From Oxalobacteraceae sp. CFBP 8761 (GTDB lineage Bacteria > Pseudomonadota > Gammaproteobacteria > Burkholderiales > Burkholderiaceae_D): a DNA stretch of 64,000 nucleotides. Below, one piece after another: positions 24,613 to 33,153 of this stretch. The first letter of the stretch is position 1. The number at the start of each line of letters is the position of its first letter. The notes beneath the pieces were generated by a model. It searched no databases and had not been told where the DNA came from. It was given only the letters and a program-made list of their open reading frames with translations. The position numbers were made by a program, and so were the translations under genes. The stretch is taken from NCBI GenBank assembly GCA_014841595.1, contig JACYUE010000001.1, positions 1,786,996 to 1,850,995 of the forward strand, read 5' to 3'.

Positions 24613-24632
24613 AAGGGGCCTCACGGCCCCTT
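24613..24632. terminator. Terminator between acetyltransferase and pbpG
   Basis: AAGGGGCC-TCAC-GGCCCCTT is a perfect 8-bp stem. On the minus strand it is followed by five T, making it a good rho-independent terminator for pbpG; it also follows the convergent acetyltransferase gene. Confidence 0.8.
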
Positions 24633-24651
24633 GATCCTCCCAATCATCTGA

Positions 24652-25623
24652 TCAGTCGCGGCGCTTGCGCGTCGTCTTGACCTTCGCTACCTTGCGGTTC
24701 TTGGTGGCCTGGACCTTCGACTTGACGAGCTTGGTGCGGGCTTTCGCCTTGGCTTTCACACTGCCGGCGCTGGCCTTGATGCGTGGACCGCCCGACGAGG
24801 CGCGTGCGGCGCGCGCGACGCGGGCTACCGGTGCTGCGTCGCCGGTCATGAAACGGCGGATGTTCAGTGCGTCGAGCACGCGGGCCGACGAGGCGCCGGC
24901 GTTCAGCAGCACCAGCGTTGCCTTCTTGCCGGCGGCCGTGATGTTCATGATCAGGCAGCGGCCGGCTTCGTTCGTGTAGCCGGTTTTTGACAGGCCGATG
25001 TCCCAGCCCTTGGCGCCGACCAGGCGGTTAGTGTTGTGGTACTCGACGCCGCGGCCGTTGATGTCGATCATTTCCTTCGTCTCGGTGGTCATGCGCACGA
25101 TATCTGGGTAGCGGACCGAGGCGACGGCCATCTTGACCAGGTCGCCTGCGGTGGAGCGGTTGTGCGGCGACAGGCCGGTAGGCTCTTCGATCGTGGTCTG
25201 GGTCATGCCGAGCGCGCGGATCTTGCGGCGCACGGCCGCCTTGAAGGCTTCGTTGCCGCCCGGGTACGTGCGGGCCAGTGCGGCGGCGGCGCGGTTGTCC
25301 GAGGACATCAGCGCCAGGTGCAGCACATCGCTGCGCGAGATGCTGGCGCCAACCGGCACGCGCGAGCTGCTGAACTTGACGCGGTCGACGTCGTCGCGGT
25401 CGATCTCGATCTGCTCGTTCATGTCGAGCTTGGCGTCGAGCACGACCATGGCCGTCATCAGCTTGGTCAGCGATGCAATCGGGACGACGGTGTCGGCATT
25501 TTTTTCAAGGAGGATTTTGCCGGTGTCGTTTTCAACGACGAGCACGGACTGGGAGCCGAACGGCACGGCGAATGCCGCGGCCGACAACGTCATCAGGGCC
25601 GTGGCGAACAGGTGTTTGATCAT
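24652..25623 (-). CDS. pbpG: D-alanyl-D-alanine endopeptidase (PBP7 type) with basic tail
   Basis: A periplasmic low-molecular-weight penicillin-binding protein that cuts peptide cross-links in peptidoglycan; 323 residues. A signal peptide (about 1-19) leads to the serine-peptidase core with S51-LTK, SSDN at 107-110 and K213-TG, the three motifs of family S11. The core resembles PbpG/PBP7. The last 55-60 residues are exceptional: rich in Lys, Arg and Ala, with repeats such as KAKAKARTKLVKSKV and ending TTRKRRD, much like histone H1. That tail may bind anionic cell-wall polymers, membranes or nucleic acid. Monocistronic, with a terminator just downstream. Confidence 0.9.
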   Translation of the reverse strand: MIKHLFATALMTLSAAAFAVPFGSQSVLVVENDTGKILLEKNADTVVPIASLTKLMTAMVVLDAKLDMNEQIEIDRDDVDRVKFSSSRVPVGASISRSDVLHLALMSSDNRAAAALARTYPGGNEAFKAAVRRKIRALGMTQTTIEEPTGLSPHNRSTAGDLVKMAVASVRYPDIVRMTTETKEMIDINGRGVEYHNTNRLVGAKGWDIGLSKTGYTNEAGRCLIMNITAAGKKATLVLLNAGASSARVLDALNIRRFMTGDAAPVARVARAARASSGGPRIKASAGSVKAKAKARTKLVKSKVQATKNRKVAKVKTTRKRRD

Positions 25624-25958
25624 GTCTGTCTGGAATCTGGGTTGAGGTTGATGGAGCTGGGCGCCGGGCGGCGCGGATCAACATCTGTTTCTAGAGCAAC
25701 TAGAAGGCAGGCAAGATAGCATCCATCCGCCAGGCATGTCTATGGTGCACAAGAAAATTCCCCTGTCTAAACCCAATTTTCTATCGAAATAGGGCATTGC
25801 AGGTGCATATTATTAATAGGGTATGTCGCACGGAAATGTCGATTGACTTGGTTAGTGTGACCAACTGCAAAGGCGCAGTCAACGTTAAATAGAGACTAGC
25901 TTTGAACTGACGAGTAGTTCAGTGGTCCAACCCCTGTCCCCAGCGTCAGGAGTCGATC
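25624..25958. other. Intergenic region, pbpG promoter and transposase upstream end
   Basis: This 335-base region is distinctly AT-richer than its surroundings. It should contain the divergent pbpG promoter and, towards 25900-25958, the left end of the transposase element. Two small hairpins are visible: ACTGC-aaaggc-GCAGT (about 25863-25878) and TGAACT...AGTTCA (about 25903-25921). I found no convincing long inverted repeat with the other side of the transposase gene. Confidence 0.5.
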
Positions 25959-26927
25959 ATGAAAGCGCCACGTTTCAAAGGCTGGTTCGCAAAACTGCCT
26001 TCGCTGAACCAGCCGCAGCGCCGGCAAGTGCTCGATGCCCTGCATCCTGCAGCCGGACTCGATCAGGTGGTTGCGCTCATCACTGAGGTTAGAGCGCCAG
26101 GCCGTTGTTGCCCCAGATGCGGCAACGGGCACTGCTACCGGCATGGGTTCGCCAACGACTTGCAGCGCTACCGCTGCTGTGCCTGCGGCCGCACCTTCAA
26201 TGACCTGACCGGCACGCCACTGGCGCGGCTGAGGCTCAAAGACAAATGGCTCGCCTATTCGCAGGTGCTGCTCGATTCACTGACCGTGCGCAAGGCGGCA
26301 GATCGAGTCGGCGTACACCGCAATACCGCCTTTCGCTGGCGCCACCGCTTCCTGCACTGGGTCAAGCTCGACCGGCCCGCAGTCCTCAACGGCATTGTCG
26401 AGGCTGACGAAACATTTCTGCTCGAGTCACAAAAAGGTTCGCGCACGCTCGATCGGCCACCGCGCCGCCGTGGCGGCCATGCTGCCAAACGGGGCATTTC
26501 CGGTGAACTCGATTGCATCCTGGTCGCGCGCGACCGCGAAGGGCGCACCATCGATGCCGTTACTGGGCGCGGTGCCCTCAAGACTGCCCAACTCGAGCGT
26601 GACTTGCTACCCAGGCTCGATGGGCAGGCCTTGCTGGTCAGTGACGGCCATCCCGCTTACCGCGCCTTCGCACGCAAGCACAGGATCGCGCACGAGGCGG
26701 TCAATGTGCGCGCCGGTGTGCGTGCAAGGCGCCTGGGCAGCCTTGCCATCCACGTACAGAACGTGAACGCTTACCACCAGCGCTTCAAGGCGTGGCTACA
26801 GGGCTTTCGTGGCGTGGCATCGCGCTACCTGCCCAATTACCTGGGCTGGCGCTGGGCGCTGGATGGGGAGCGGGTTATTTCGCCGGAACAGTTGCTTCGC
26901 GTTGCCATCAGCGTCATCAACAGATAA
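25959..26927 (+). CDS. IS1595-family (ISXO2-like) transposase
   Basis: A 322-residue DDE-type transposase. The N-terminal zinc ribbon CCPRCGNGHCYRHGFANDLQ continues with a second Cys pair CCACGRTF (about 48-80); then comes a helix-turn-helix (VRKAADRVGVHRNTAFRWRHR) and the ISXO2-like catalytic domain with NGIVEADETFLLES, LLVSDGHPAYR and HVQNVNAYHQRFKAWL. The reading frame is intact. It occurs once in the window, between pbpG and a sulfate-binding protein gene, and only about 60 bases separate its stop from that gene, so the right end of the element must be short. Clear terminal repeats and target-site duplication were not found. Confidence 0.85.
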   Translation: MKAPRFKGWFAKLPSLNQPQRRQVLDALHPAAGLDQVVALITEVRAPGRCCPRCGNGHCYRHGFANDLQRYRCCACGRTFNDLTGTPLARLRLKDKWLAYSQVLLDSLTVRKAADRVGVHRNTAFRWRHRFLHWVKLDRPAVLNGIVEADETFLLESQKGSRTLDRPPRRRGGHAAKRGISGELDCILVARDREGRTIDAVTGRGALKTAQLERDLLPRLDGQALLVSDGHPAYRAFARKHRIAHEAVNVRAGVRARRLGSLAIHVQNVNAYHQRFKAWLQGFRGVASRYLPNYLGWRWALDGERVISPEQLLRVAISVINR

Positions 26928-26946
26928 CGCTGACTGAGCCAATGCA

Positions 26947-26973
26947 AACAGCCCTGCACATGGCAGGGCTGTT
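26947..26973 (-). terminator. Terminator of sulfate-binding protein gene
   Basis: AACAGCCCTGC-ACATG-GCAGGGCTGTT forms an 11-bp perfect stem, 15 bases beyond the stop of the minus-strand gene, with a short T-rich tail in that direction. Confidence 0.7.
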
Positions 26974-26988
26974 GTGAGGTGATGCGGA

Positions 26989-28008
26989 TTACTTCGCGGT
27001 GTAGATCTTGTCGAACTCGCCGCCATCGTCGAAGTGACGCTTTTGCGCTGCGCGCCAGCCGCCGAAGACTTCGTCAACCGTGAACAGGCTGATCGGCTTG
27101 TAGTTGGCCGCGTACTTCTTCATGACCGCTTCCGAGCGAACGCGCATGAAGTGCTTGGCCCCGATTTCCTGGCCCACCGGGCTGTACAGGAAGTTCAGGT
27201 AAGCCGTAGCAGGCTGACGCAGCTTCTGGCGATCGACGACCTTGTCGACGACGGCCACCGGCGACTCGGCCAGGATCGAGCTGGTCGGGTAGACGACTTC
27301 GAAGTCGTTGCCGAATTCCTTGCGCACCATGCTCACTTCGTTTTCGAACGTCACCAGCACGTCGCCGATCTGGCGCTGGGTGAAGGTGGTGGTCGCAGCG
27401 CGGCCGCCACCGTCCAGGATCGGCACGTTCTTGAAGATCTTCGAGACCAGGTCGCGGGCAGCGGCCTCATTGCCGCCTTTCTTGATCACGGAACCCCACG
27501 CACCCAGATAGGTGTAGCGGCCGTTGCCGGCGGTCTTCGGATTCGGGATGATCACGGCCACGCCGGGGCGCGCCAGGTCTTGCCAGTCGCGTACCTGCTT
27601 CGGGTTGCCCTTGCGGACCAGGAACACCATCGTCGAGTAGTAGGGCGCGGCATTGTTCGGGAACTTCTTGGCCCAGTCTTTTGCCACCAGGCCGCGGTCG
27701 GCCAGCATGTCGATGTCATTGGCCTGGTTCATGGTCACGACCGACGCCGCCAGGCCATCGGCCACGGCGCGCGCCTGCTTGCTCGAGCCGCCGTGCGACT
27801 GCTTGACTTCGACCGTCTGGCCGCTTTGCTGCTTGTAGGATGCGATGAACGCCGGGTTGATTTCTTTGTACAATTCACGGGCGACGTCGTACGACACGTT
27901 CAGCAGCTCGGGCCCGGCGGCGCTGGCGTGCAGCGGCACGGCGCTGCCAGCAGCCAGGACCAGCGCCAGGATCGAGCGGCGCAGCGTGTTCGGAGGGGTG
28001 ATGCGCAT
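26989..28008 (-). CDS. sbp: Sulfate ABC transporter periplasmic binding protein
   Basis: The periplasmic receptor for sulfate (or thiosulfate) import, 339 residues. A signal peptide (MRITPPNTLRRSILALVLAA..., cleavage near HASA-AGPE) is followed by the family opening LLNVSYDVARELYKEINPAF, then QSHGGSSKQARAV, NPKTAGNGRYTYLGAWG, and the C-terminal FTVDEVFGGWRAAQKRHF. These are hallmark motifs of Sbp/CysP. The permease and ATPase genes (cysT, cysW, cysA) are not adjacent, so this receptor is separated from its transporter. The in-frame extension upstream of 28008 has no family similarity. A CysB-type activator would be expected but no site was identified with confidence. Confidence 0.93.
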   Translation of the reverse strand: MRITPPNTLRRSILALVLAAGSAVPLHASAAGPELLNVSYDVARELYKEINPAFIASYKQQSGQTVEVKQSHGGSSKQARAVADGLAASVVTMNQANDIDMLADRGLVAKDWAKKFPNNAAPYYSTMVFLVRKGNPKQVRDWQDLARPGVAVIIPNPKTAGNGRYTYLGAWGSVIKKGGNEAAARDLVSKIFKNVPILDGGGRAATTTFTQRQIGDVLVTFENEVSMVRKEFGNDFEVVYPTSSILAESPVAVVDKVVDRQKLRQPATAYLNFLYSPVGQEIGAKHFMRVRSEAVMKKYAANYKPISLFTVDEVFGGWRAAQKRHFDDGGEFDKIYTAK

Positions 28009-28229
28009 AATGTGGTCTCGCTTGCTTGAAGTTGGAGTGACAGCGTGCATGTTCCCCGATGCGGCCGTCAAACGGAACAATACTTTCGTCATATGGTTAT
28101 GCCCATCATGCGCTTGTCCCTGCCGCCAGCAGGGTCGTTGCCTTTCAGTGTATAGTCGAGCCCGTGTTAAGCCGGGGATGCCATCTGTCGCCACCTCACG
28201 CCTTTGTACCGTATTTATGTTGATGATCG

Positions 28230-28754
28230 ATGTCCACGCGTATTGAAATCCGCAAGGCAGTTCCCGCCGACGCCGCGCCAGCCTGCAATCTGCTGCGCCG
28301 CTCCATCGAGGAAGGCTGCAGTGCCGACCACCATGGCCAGCCAGCAGTACTCGACGCCTGGCTCGGCAACAAGACGCCGGCCACCGTCGCCGCCTGGTTT
28401 GCCGCGCCCGCCAATTTTGCCGTCGTTGCCGAGAGTGAAGGGCGGATGGTCGGGTTGACGCTGCTGACCCCGGCCGGCAAGGTGGCGCTGTGCTACGTGC
28501 TGCCCGATGCGCTGCGCTGCGGCGTGGGCCGGGCACTGCTGGCGGCGGTCGAAGAGCAGGCGCGTGCCTGGAATATCAGCAAGCTGCATCTGCACAGCCC
28601 GGCTGGCGCAAGCGCGTTCTTCGAGCGCCACGGCTACAGCAATGCGGGCAAGGAAAAATCCTGTTTCGGCCTCGATAGCGACCTGATGTGGAAGCGGCTC
28701 GACGGCGCCAGCGAAGGCGGCGCGCGCAAGCGCTTCTGCAACTGCAGCGACTGA
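28230..28754 (+). CDS. GNAT N-acetyltransferase
   Basis: A 174-residue acetyltransferase of the GNAT superfamily. The fold starts with IEIRKAVPADAAPACNLLRRSI, has VAESEGRMVGLTLLTPAGKVALCYVLPD for the central strands and the acetyl-CoA pyrophosphate loop CGVGRALLAAVEEQA (R/Q-x-x-G-x-G/A type). AFFERHGYSNAGKEKSC is the usual last strand region. The C-terminus ends in a basic, cysteine-containing RKRFCNCSD. It is divergent from the sulfate-binding gene and stands alone. No substrate can be assigned. Confidence 0.82.
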   Translation: MSTRIEIRKAVPADAAPACNLLRRSIEEGCSADHHGQPAVLDAWLGNKTPATVAAWFAAPANFAVVAESEGRMVGLTLLTPAGKVALCYVLPDALRCGVGRALLAAVEEQARAWNISKLHLHSPAGASAFFERHGYSNAGKEKSCFGLDSDLMWKRLDGASEGGARKRFCNCSD

Positions 28755-28865
28755 ACAGTCGACCAACGCGCACGCTGCACGCCCCCAGCACGCCACGCAG
28801 CGCTATCCATGACGAATACGCTATAGTACGGCCCATCGATATTCACGAGTCACACCAACGCATAT

Positions 28866-29483
28866 ATGGCTTCCCGCAGAGACTTCCTCCATCAGGGCGC
28901 GCGCCTTGCCGCCATCGGTGTCATCGGTGCGCCGTTGGCCGCCGCCGCAACTGACCTCCAACCGCCACCTGACCTGTTCGATTCGCAGGCGCTTGACCTC
29001 GATTTCTGGGTCAAGCCACGTACCTTGTCGGTCACGCGCCCGCAAAGCGGCGAGACGGCCAACGTGCTGTACTGGAAAGACGGCGAAGTCATCGAGTCGG
29101 CATACCAGGAGCTGTGCCATCTGCTGCGCGACGTGAACGGCAAGGCCTCCGCCCCCATCGATCCGAAGCTGTTCGAGATGCTGTGGAGCACCCAGGCCTT
29201 CATCGCCCGTTTCGGCATCATCAAGCCGCTCGAGATTTTGTCGGGCTACCGTTCGCCGGCATCGAACGCGCGCCTGCGCGAGCAGGGCATCCCGGCGGCT
29301 CGCCAGTCGCTGCACCTGGTCGGCAAGGCTGCCGATATCCGGATCGCCAACCTGAACGAAGAAGTGCTCGGTGGCCTGATCAAGAGCTTCCGCGGCGGCG
29401 GTGTCGGCTACTACTACCGCAGCGGTCCGCGCGGTGGCTGGATTCACGCCGATACGGGCCTGGCGCGTACCTGGAAAGGCTGA
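28866..29483 (+). CDS. DUF882/YcbK-type peptidase-like protein with Tat-like signal
   Basis: A 205-residue exported protein of the DUF882 (YcbK, peptidase M15-like) family, thought to act on peptidoglycan. The N-terminus MASRRDFLHQGARLAAIGVIG has a twin-arginine SRRDFL motif and a hydrophobic stretch, so Tat export is likely. The M15-like core shows ILSGYRSPASNARLR, QSLHLVGKAADIRI, and GGVGYYYRSG with WIHADTGLARTW, in which the His and Asp residues form the zinc site of the fold. Length is normal for the family. No neighbour in a shared operon. Confidence 0.88.
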   Translation: MASRRDFLHQGARLAAIGVIGAPLAAAATDLQPPPDLFDSQALDLDFWVKPRTLSVTRPQSGETANVLYWKDGEVIESAYQELCHLLRDVNGKASAPIDPKLFEMLWSTQAFIARFGIIKPLEILSGYRSPASNARLREQGIPAARQSLHLVGKAADIRIANLNEEVLGGLIKSFRGGGVGYYYRSGPRGGWIHADTGLARTWKG

Positions 29484-29627
29484 GTTCGCGGCCGCAGCCC
29501 CGTGTCGGGTCTGCGGTGTGCATGCGCTGCAACGGTGCGTGCGTGTTTGCTAACCTGGGCTAGTATGGACAGCAAGTGCCGGGGCGCCGCCCCGGTGGTG
29601 TCCATGTCACTTTTCCAGGAGGCTCTG

Positions 29628-29918
29628 ATGTCAACAATCAATACCCCAACCATGGATCGCCGTTCGATGCCCGATCGTCGCGTGACGGCGCGTACGCATG
29701 GCCGCTCCGCCATGTCTGCACTGGATTATATTGCGATGGTGCTATTGATTATTGGTGGCCTGAACTGGGGCATGGTCGGCCTGTTCGACATCGACATGGT
29801 CGGCGTGCTGTTCGCGCCGGGTTCGACGCTCACCCGCGTCGTCTACGTGCTCGTTGGCCTGGCGGCGCTGTACTCGGTGGTCACGATGGCCAAGATGGCC
29901 GGCAGCAAGCGCGCGTAA
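29628..29918 (+). CDS. DUF378 small membrane protein
   Basis: A 96-residue inner-membrane protein. After a hydrophilic leader (about 1-29) come ALDYIAMVLLIIGGLNWGMVGLFDIDMV and VVYVLVGLAALYSVVTM, the two helices and the GGLNWGxVGLF signature of DUF378. A strong AGGAGG site seven bases upstream fixes ATG 29628; a longer in-frame start is less likely. Function of the family is unknown. The phosphodiesterase gene begins at the very next base after its TAA, so the two are cotranscribed and probably translationally coupled. Confidence 0.88.
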   Translation: MSTINTPTMDRRSMPDRRVTARTHGRSAMSALDYIAMVLLIIGGLNWGMVGLFDIDMVGVLFAPGSTLTRVVYVLVGLAALYSVVTMAKMAGSKRA

Positions 29919-30386
29919 GTGGTCATTCGCATTGGCCTGATCGCCGACACGCACGGCCTGCTGCGTCCACAGGCGCTCGACTTTCTGCAGGGTAGCGATG
30001 CCATCCTGCACGCCGGCGACATCGTCGATCCGGCCACGCTCGAGCGCCTGGCCGGGATTGCACCGCTCACGAGCGTGCGCGGCAACAACGACAGCGGTGC
30101 CTGGGCCCGGGCATTGCCTGACGTCGTCACGGTGAACTTTGGTGGTGTCGCCATCCACATGCTGCACGACTTGAAGGAGCTTGCCATCGACCCGGTGGCA
30201 AGTGGCGTGCGCGTCGTGGTCACCGGTCACACGCACAAGCCGGCCTGCATCGAGCGGGGCGGTGTGCTGTATGTCAATCCGGGTGCGGCGGGGCGGCGCC
30301 GGTTTACGCTGCCCGTGTCGGTCGGCGAACTCATCATCGATGATGGGCATGCAAGCGTGCGGCTCGTGACGCTCGATATCCCATGA
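29919..30386 (+). CDS. YfcE/MJ0936-type metallophosphoesterase
   Basis: A 155-residue cytoplasmic phosphodiesterase of the calcineurin-like superfamily. The metal-binding motifs are in order: GLIADTHGLL (D-x-H), ILHAGDIVD (GD), VRGNNDSGAW (GNND), and VVTGHTHKPACIE (GHTH), ending with the family VNPGAAGRRRF. This is the pattern of YfcE-like proteins that hydrolyse phosphodiester model substrates. It starts at GTG 29919, directly abutting the stop codon of the DUF378 gene. Natural substrate is unknown. Confidence 0.9.
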   Translation: MVIRIGLIADTHGLLRPQALDFLQGSDAILHAGDIVDPATLERLAGIAPLTSVRGNNDSGAWARALPDVVTVNFGGVAIHMLHDLKELAIDPVASGVRVVVTGHTHKPACIERGGVLYVNPGAAGRRRFTLPVSVGELIIDDGHASVRLVTLDIP

Positions 30387-30474
30387 TGCAAGCGTGACCC
30401 TGGCAAACGTGGACCTGGCCCGCGGCGATGGAAATTGCCGTAAGATACGCCCCGTCCCCTTTTGCTTGCAGCAC

Positions 30475-30879
30475 ATGACCCTCCCGCCCGAACAACCACC
30501 CCGCTTCAAACCCCGTCCCTGGACCGCGCTTGAGACGCCGCAAGACGTCGAGCTCTGGATTGACGAGCACAACGCCGCCATGCAGGAACTGATCACGCCG
30601 CAGGAAACGGGCGTTGGCATCTGTTTCGCTATTGCCGAAGGCGGCCTCGTGCACATGCAGACGACGGCCGACGCCATTCTGCTCGACGTCGACAGCGATG
30701 CCGCCTGGATCGCGCCCCTGATCATGGCCGCCACCGGCGCCGAGCAGCCGCGTGGTCAGATCTGGGTGCTGCCGGACGATAAGCTCGTCCAGCTGATCCT
30801 GGGCTTGTCGACGCTCGTACAAAGCACCACGCTGGTCACGGGCCACAACTTCGGACCAGGTTCGCGCCCCAGCTGGTAG
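30475..30879 (+). CDS. Hypothetical protein, about 134 residues
   Basis: A soluble protein starting MTLPPEQPPRFKPRPWTAL. It contains VGICFAIAEGGLVHMQTTADAILLDVDSDA and ends in NFGPGSRPSW. There is no signal peptide, membrane helix or motif that I recognise. ATG 30475 was taken over GTG 30394, whose added residues look non-coding. It is convergent with the SMP-30 gene, whose end lies six bases away. Coding is likely from composition and the length of the frame; function unknown. Confidence 0.65.
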   Translation: MTLPPEQPPRFKPRPWTALETPQDVELWIDEHNAAMQELITPQETGVGICFAIAEGGLVHMQTTADAILLDVDSDAAWIAPLIMAATGAEQPRGQIWVLPDDKLVQLILGLSTLVQSTTLVTGHNFGPGSRPSW

Positions 30880-30884
30880 AGGTG

Positions 30885-31856
30885 TCAGTAGGGCAGTCCC
30901 GTGACTTCCAGCGGCAATTGCCAGACGGCGCCGGCGCCGGTGATGTACAGCGTCTTGCCGTCAGTGCCACCGAACGCCACATTTGTCACATTGGCGTCGA
31001 CCCGGATCGTCGCCAGTTCGCGGCCCTGCGGCGAGAACACGCGCACGCGCTTGGGTGCGTGTTCCGTCACATACAGGTTGCCATGGCAGTCCAGCGTCAT
31101 GCCGTCGCCATTCTCGATGCCCTTGATCAGATCACGCCCCGCCTGCGGCACGCCGTTCTTGATCGGGTAGGCGCGGACCGCGCCATCGCTCGCGTTCACG
31201 TACAGCGTCTTGCCGTCGAGTGACAGGGCAATCCCGTTCGGATTCTTGCGCGAGCCGTCGACCAGTGTCACTGCGCCATCCGCCCCTACGCGATAGATAC
31301 CGGTCACCGGCTGGCCGCCGGGCGCTGCGGCTTTCTGATAATCCGGATCCGTGAAGTAAATCGTGCCGTCAGCCGCAATGGCGATATCGTTCGGCGAATT
31401 GAAGACCTGCCCTTGGAACTGTGAAGCGACACCCGTGCGCTTGCCGTCCGCCAGGTCGTAGCGCGACAGCGCCTTGTACTTGTGGGTGGCCGCGACCAGT
31501 TTCCCTGCGGTGTCGACCGCCAGTCCATTGCTGCCCGCGTCCTCGATGGCGGTGGTCACGTCACCGCCCGGCGTGTACTTGCGCACGCGTGACGGAAAAC
31601 CCTGGCTGAAGCTGAAGTCCGAAAAATACAGCGCCCCGTTCATCCATACCGCCCCTTCGTACAAGCCTGGTTCGCCCCGCGACGGCGTGATCGCCGCAAT
31701 GCGCTCGGCTTTCAGTTCGCCCGACGGGGCCTTGCCACTGCAACTGGCGGCCGGGGCAGCCAACACTGCTGGCGAGAGGATAGCGGCGACACTGGCGGCA
31801 AGCATCAGGCGGACGAGCGGAATGCGACGTGGGGCACGACGGGGGGACAAGGACAT
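30885..31856 (-). CDS. SMP-30/gluconolactonase-like secreted protein
   Basis: A 323-residue six-bladed beta-propeller of the SMP-30/gluconolactonase/LRE-like family with an N-terminal export signal (MSLSPRRAPRR then LVRLMLAASVAAILSPAVLA). Characteristic segments: LYEGAVWMNGALYFSDFS, SNGLAVDTAGKLVAATH, NSPNDIAIAADGTIYFTDP, NPNGIALSLDGKTLYVN and GDGMTLDCHGNLYVTE, which carry the Glu, Asn and Asp metal ligands. ATG 31856 follows an AGGAG site. Such enzymes open sugar lactones; a GFO-type oxidoreductase, which produces a sugar lactone, is encoded divergently next door, and the two may act in sequence in the periplasm. Confidence 0.85.
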   Translation of the reverse strand: MSLSPRRAPRRIPLVRLMLAASVAAILSPAVLAAPAASCSGKAPSGELKAERIAAITPSRGEPGLYEGAVWMNGALYFSDFSFSQGFPSRVRKYTPGGDVTTAIEDAGSNGLAVDTAGKLVAATHKYKALSRYDLADGKRTGVASQFQGQVFNSPNDIAIAADGTIYFTDPDYQKAAAPGGQPVTGIYRVGADGAVTLVDGSRKNPNGIALSLDGKTLYVNASDGAVRAYPIKNGVPQAGRDLIKGIENGDGMTLDCHGNLYVTEHAPKRVRVFSPQGRELATIRVDANVTNVAFGGTDGKTLYITGAGAVWQLPLEVTGLPY

Positions 31857-31982
31857 GGGCAACTCCTGGCAAAGTGAACGTTAGATGAGGGCGGTGATAC
31901 CGCTATCATTTCAAATGAATCAATTGTATCCTTCTCTCCACAAGACGATAACATTCCCGCAACCTTATTGGAGGAGACAAGC

Positions 31983-33092
31983 ATGATCGATTTACAACGG
32001 CGCGGCCTGGTCATGGCTGCAGGTGGCGTCCTGGCGGCAAGCGCAGTAAACCCGGCCTGGGCCAGCACCGGCCGCAAACTCGGCTACGCGATCGTGGGCC
32101 TGGGCGGCTATGGCCTGGGTCGCATCATCCCGCAGTTCCAGAATTGCCAGCACAGCCGTCTCGTGGCGCTTGTCAGCGGCGACCCCGCCAAGGCAAGAAA
32201 GGTAGCGCAGGAATACGGCGTGCCTGAACGCGGCATCTATTCGTACAGCGATTTCGACCGCATCCGTGACAACCCGGACATCGACATCGTGTATATCTGC
32301 CTGCCCGTGTTCATGCACGCCGAGTACACGATCCGCGCCGCGCAAGCCGGCAAGCACGTCATGTGCGAAAAGCCGATGGCCATCAATCCAGCGGAGTGTG
32401 AACAGATGATTGCTGCCTGCCGCAAGGCCGGCAAGAAGCTGATGATCGGCTACCGCTCGCGCTTCGAGCCGCATAATGTCGAAGCTATCCGCCTGGCACG
32501 TGCCGGCGCGATCGGCACGATCCGCTACTTCCGCTCCGAGCACGGCTTTGTCGCGGGGGACGCGAACACCTGGCGCATGAAGAAGGCGCAGTCGGGCGGC
32601 GGCTCGCTGATGGACATCGGCATCTATGCGCTGCAGGCGGCGCGCTACATGACCGGCGAAGAGCCGGTGGCCGTGTTCGCCAAAGAAACGACCAACCGCA
32701 GCGACCCGCGTTTCCGTGAAGTGGAAGACATGATCGACTTCCAGCTCGAGTTCCCGTCCGGCGCGATCGGCTCGTGCATGTCGATGTACAGCGCCAACCG
32801 CAACCAGTTCGTGCTGATGGGCGACAAGGGCCGCATTGAACTGGAACCGGCCACTGCCTACAGCGGCCAGCGCATGTGGGTGGGCCAGGAACGCAGCGAC
32901 AAGACCGAGGTCAAACCCCCACCCGGACCGTACGCGAACCAGTGGGTTGGCCAGCTCGACCACATGGCGCAGTGCGTCATGCAGAACCGCGAGCCGCTGG
33001 TTCCTGGCGAAGAAGGCCTGCGCGACATCCGCATCATCGAGGCCGTGTACCGCTCGGCGCGCGAACAGAAGCGGATCGTCGTGCGGTCCTGA
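31983..33092 (+). CDS. GFO/IDH/MocA oxidoreductase, glucose-fructose oxidoreductase-like, exported
   Basis: A 369-residue NADP-dependent oxidoreductase resembling periplasmic glucose-fructose oxidoreductase. The N-terminus has twin arginines (LQRRGLVMAAGGVLAA) and an AWA cleavage site, suggesting Tat export with bound cofactor. The Rossmann fold begins YAIVGLGGYGLGRIIPQF; the EKPMAINPAE motif (catalytic Lys) is near residue 127, and GGGSLMDIGIYALQAARY is the family substrate-domain motif. A GGAGGAGA site precedes ATG 31983. It is divergent from the gluconolactonase-like gene, which could hydrolyse the lactone product. Sugar specificity is not shown by the sequence. Confidence 0.88.
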   Translation: MIDLQRRGLVMAAGGVLAASAVNPAWASTGRKLGYAIVGLGGYGLGRIIPQFQNCQHSRLVALVSGDPAKARKVAQEYGVPERGIYSYSDFDRIRDNPDIDIVYICLPVFMHAEYTIRAAQAGKHVMCEKPMAINPAECEQMIAACRKAGKKLMIGYRSRFEPHNVEAIRLARAGAIGTIRYFRSEHGFVAGDANTWRMKKAQSGGGSLMDIGIYALQAARYMTGEEPVAVFAKETTNRSDPRFREVEDMIDFQLEFPSGAIGSCMSMYSANRNQFVLMGDKGRIELEPATAYSGQRMWVGQERSDKTEVKPPPGPYANQWVGQLDHMAQCVMQNREPLVPGEEGLRDIRIIEAVYRSAREQKRIVVRS

Positions 33093-33153
33093 CACTGGCC
33101 CATCCTGCTGCTTTTCGGTTATAACGTATCTTTGACCGCGCGGGGGCAAGGGG

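Noticed and set aside
25800-26990. Complete IS with terminal inverted repeats
   Set aside because: The best short matches (CAGCGT type) are too short to count as terminal repeats.
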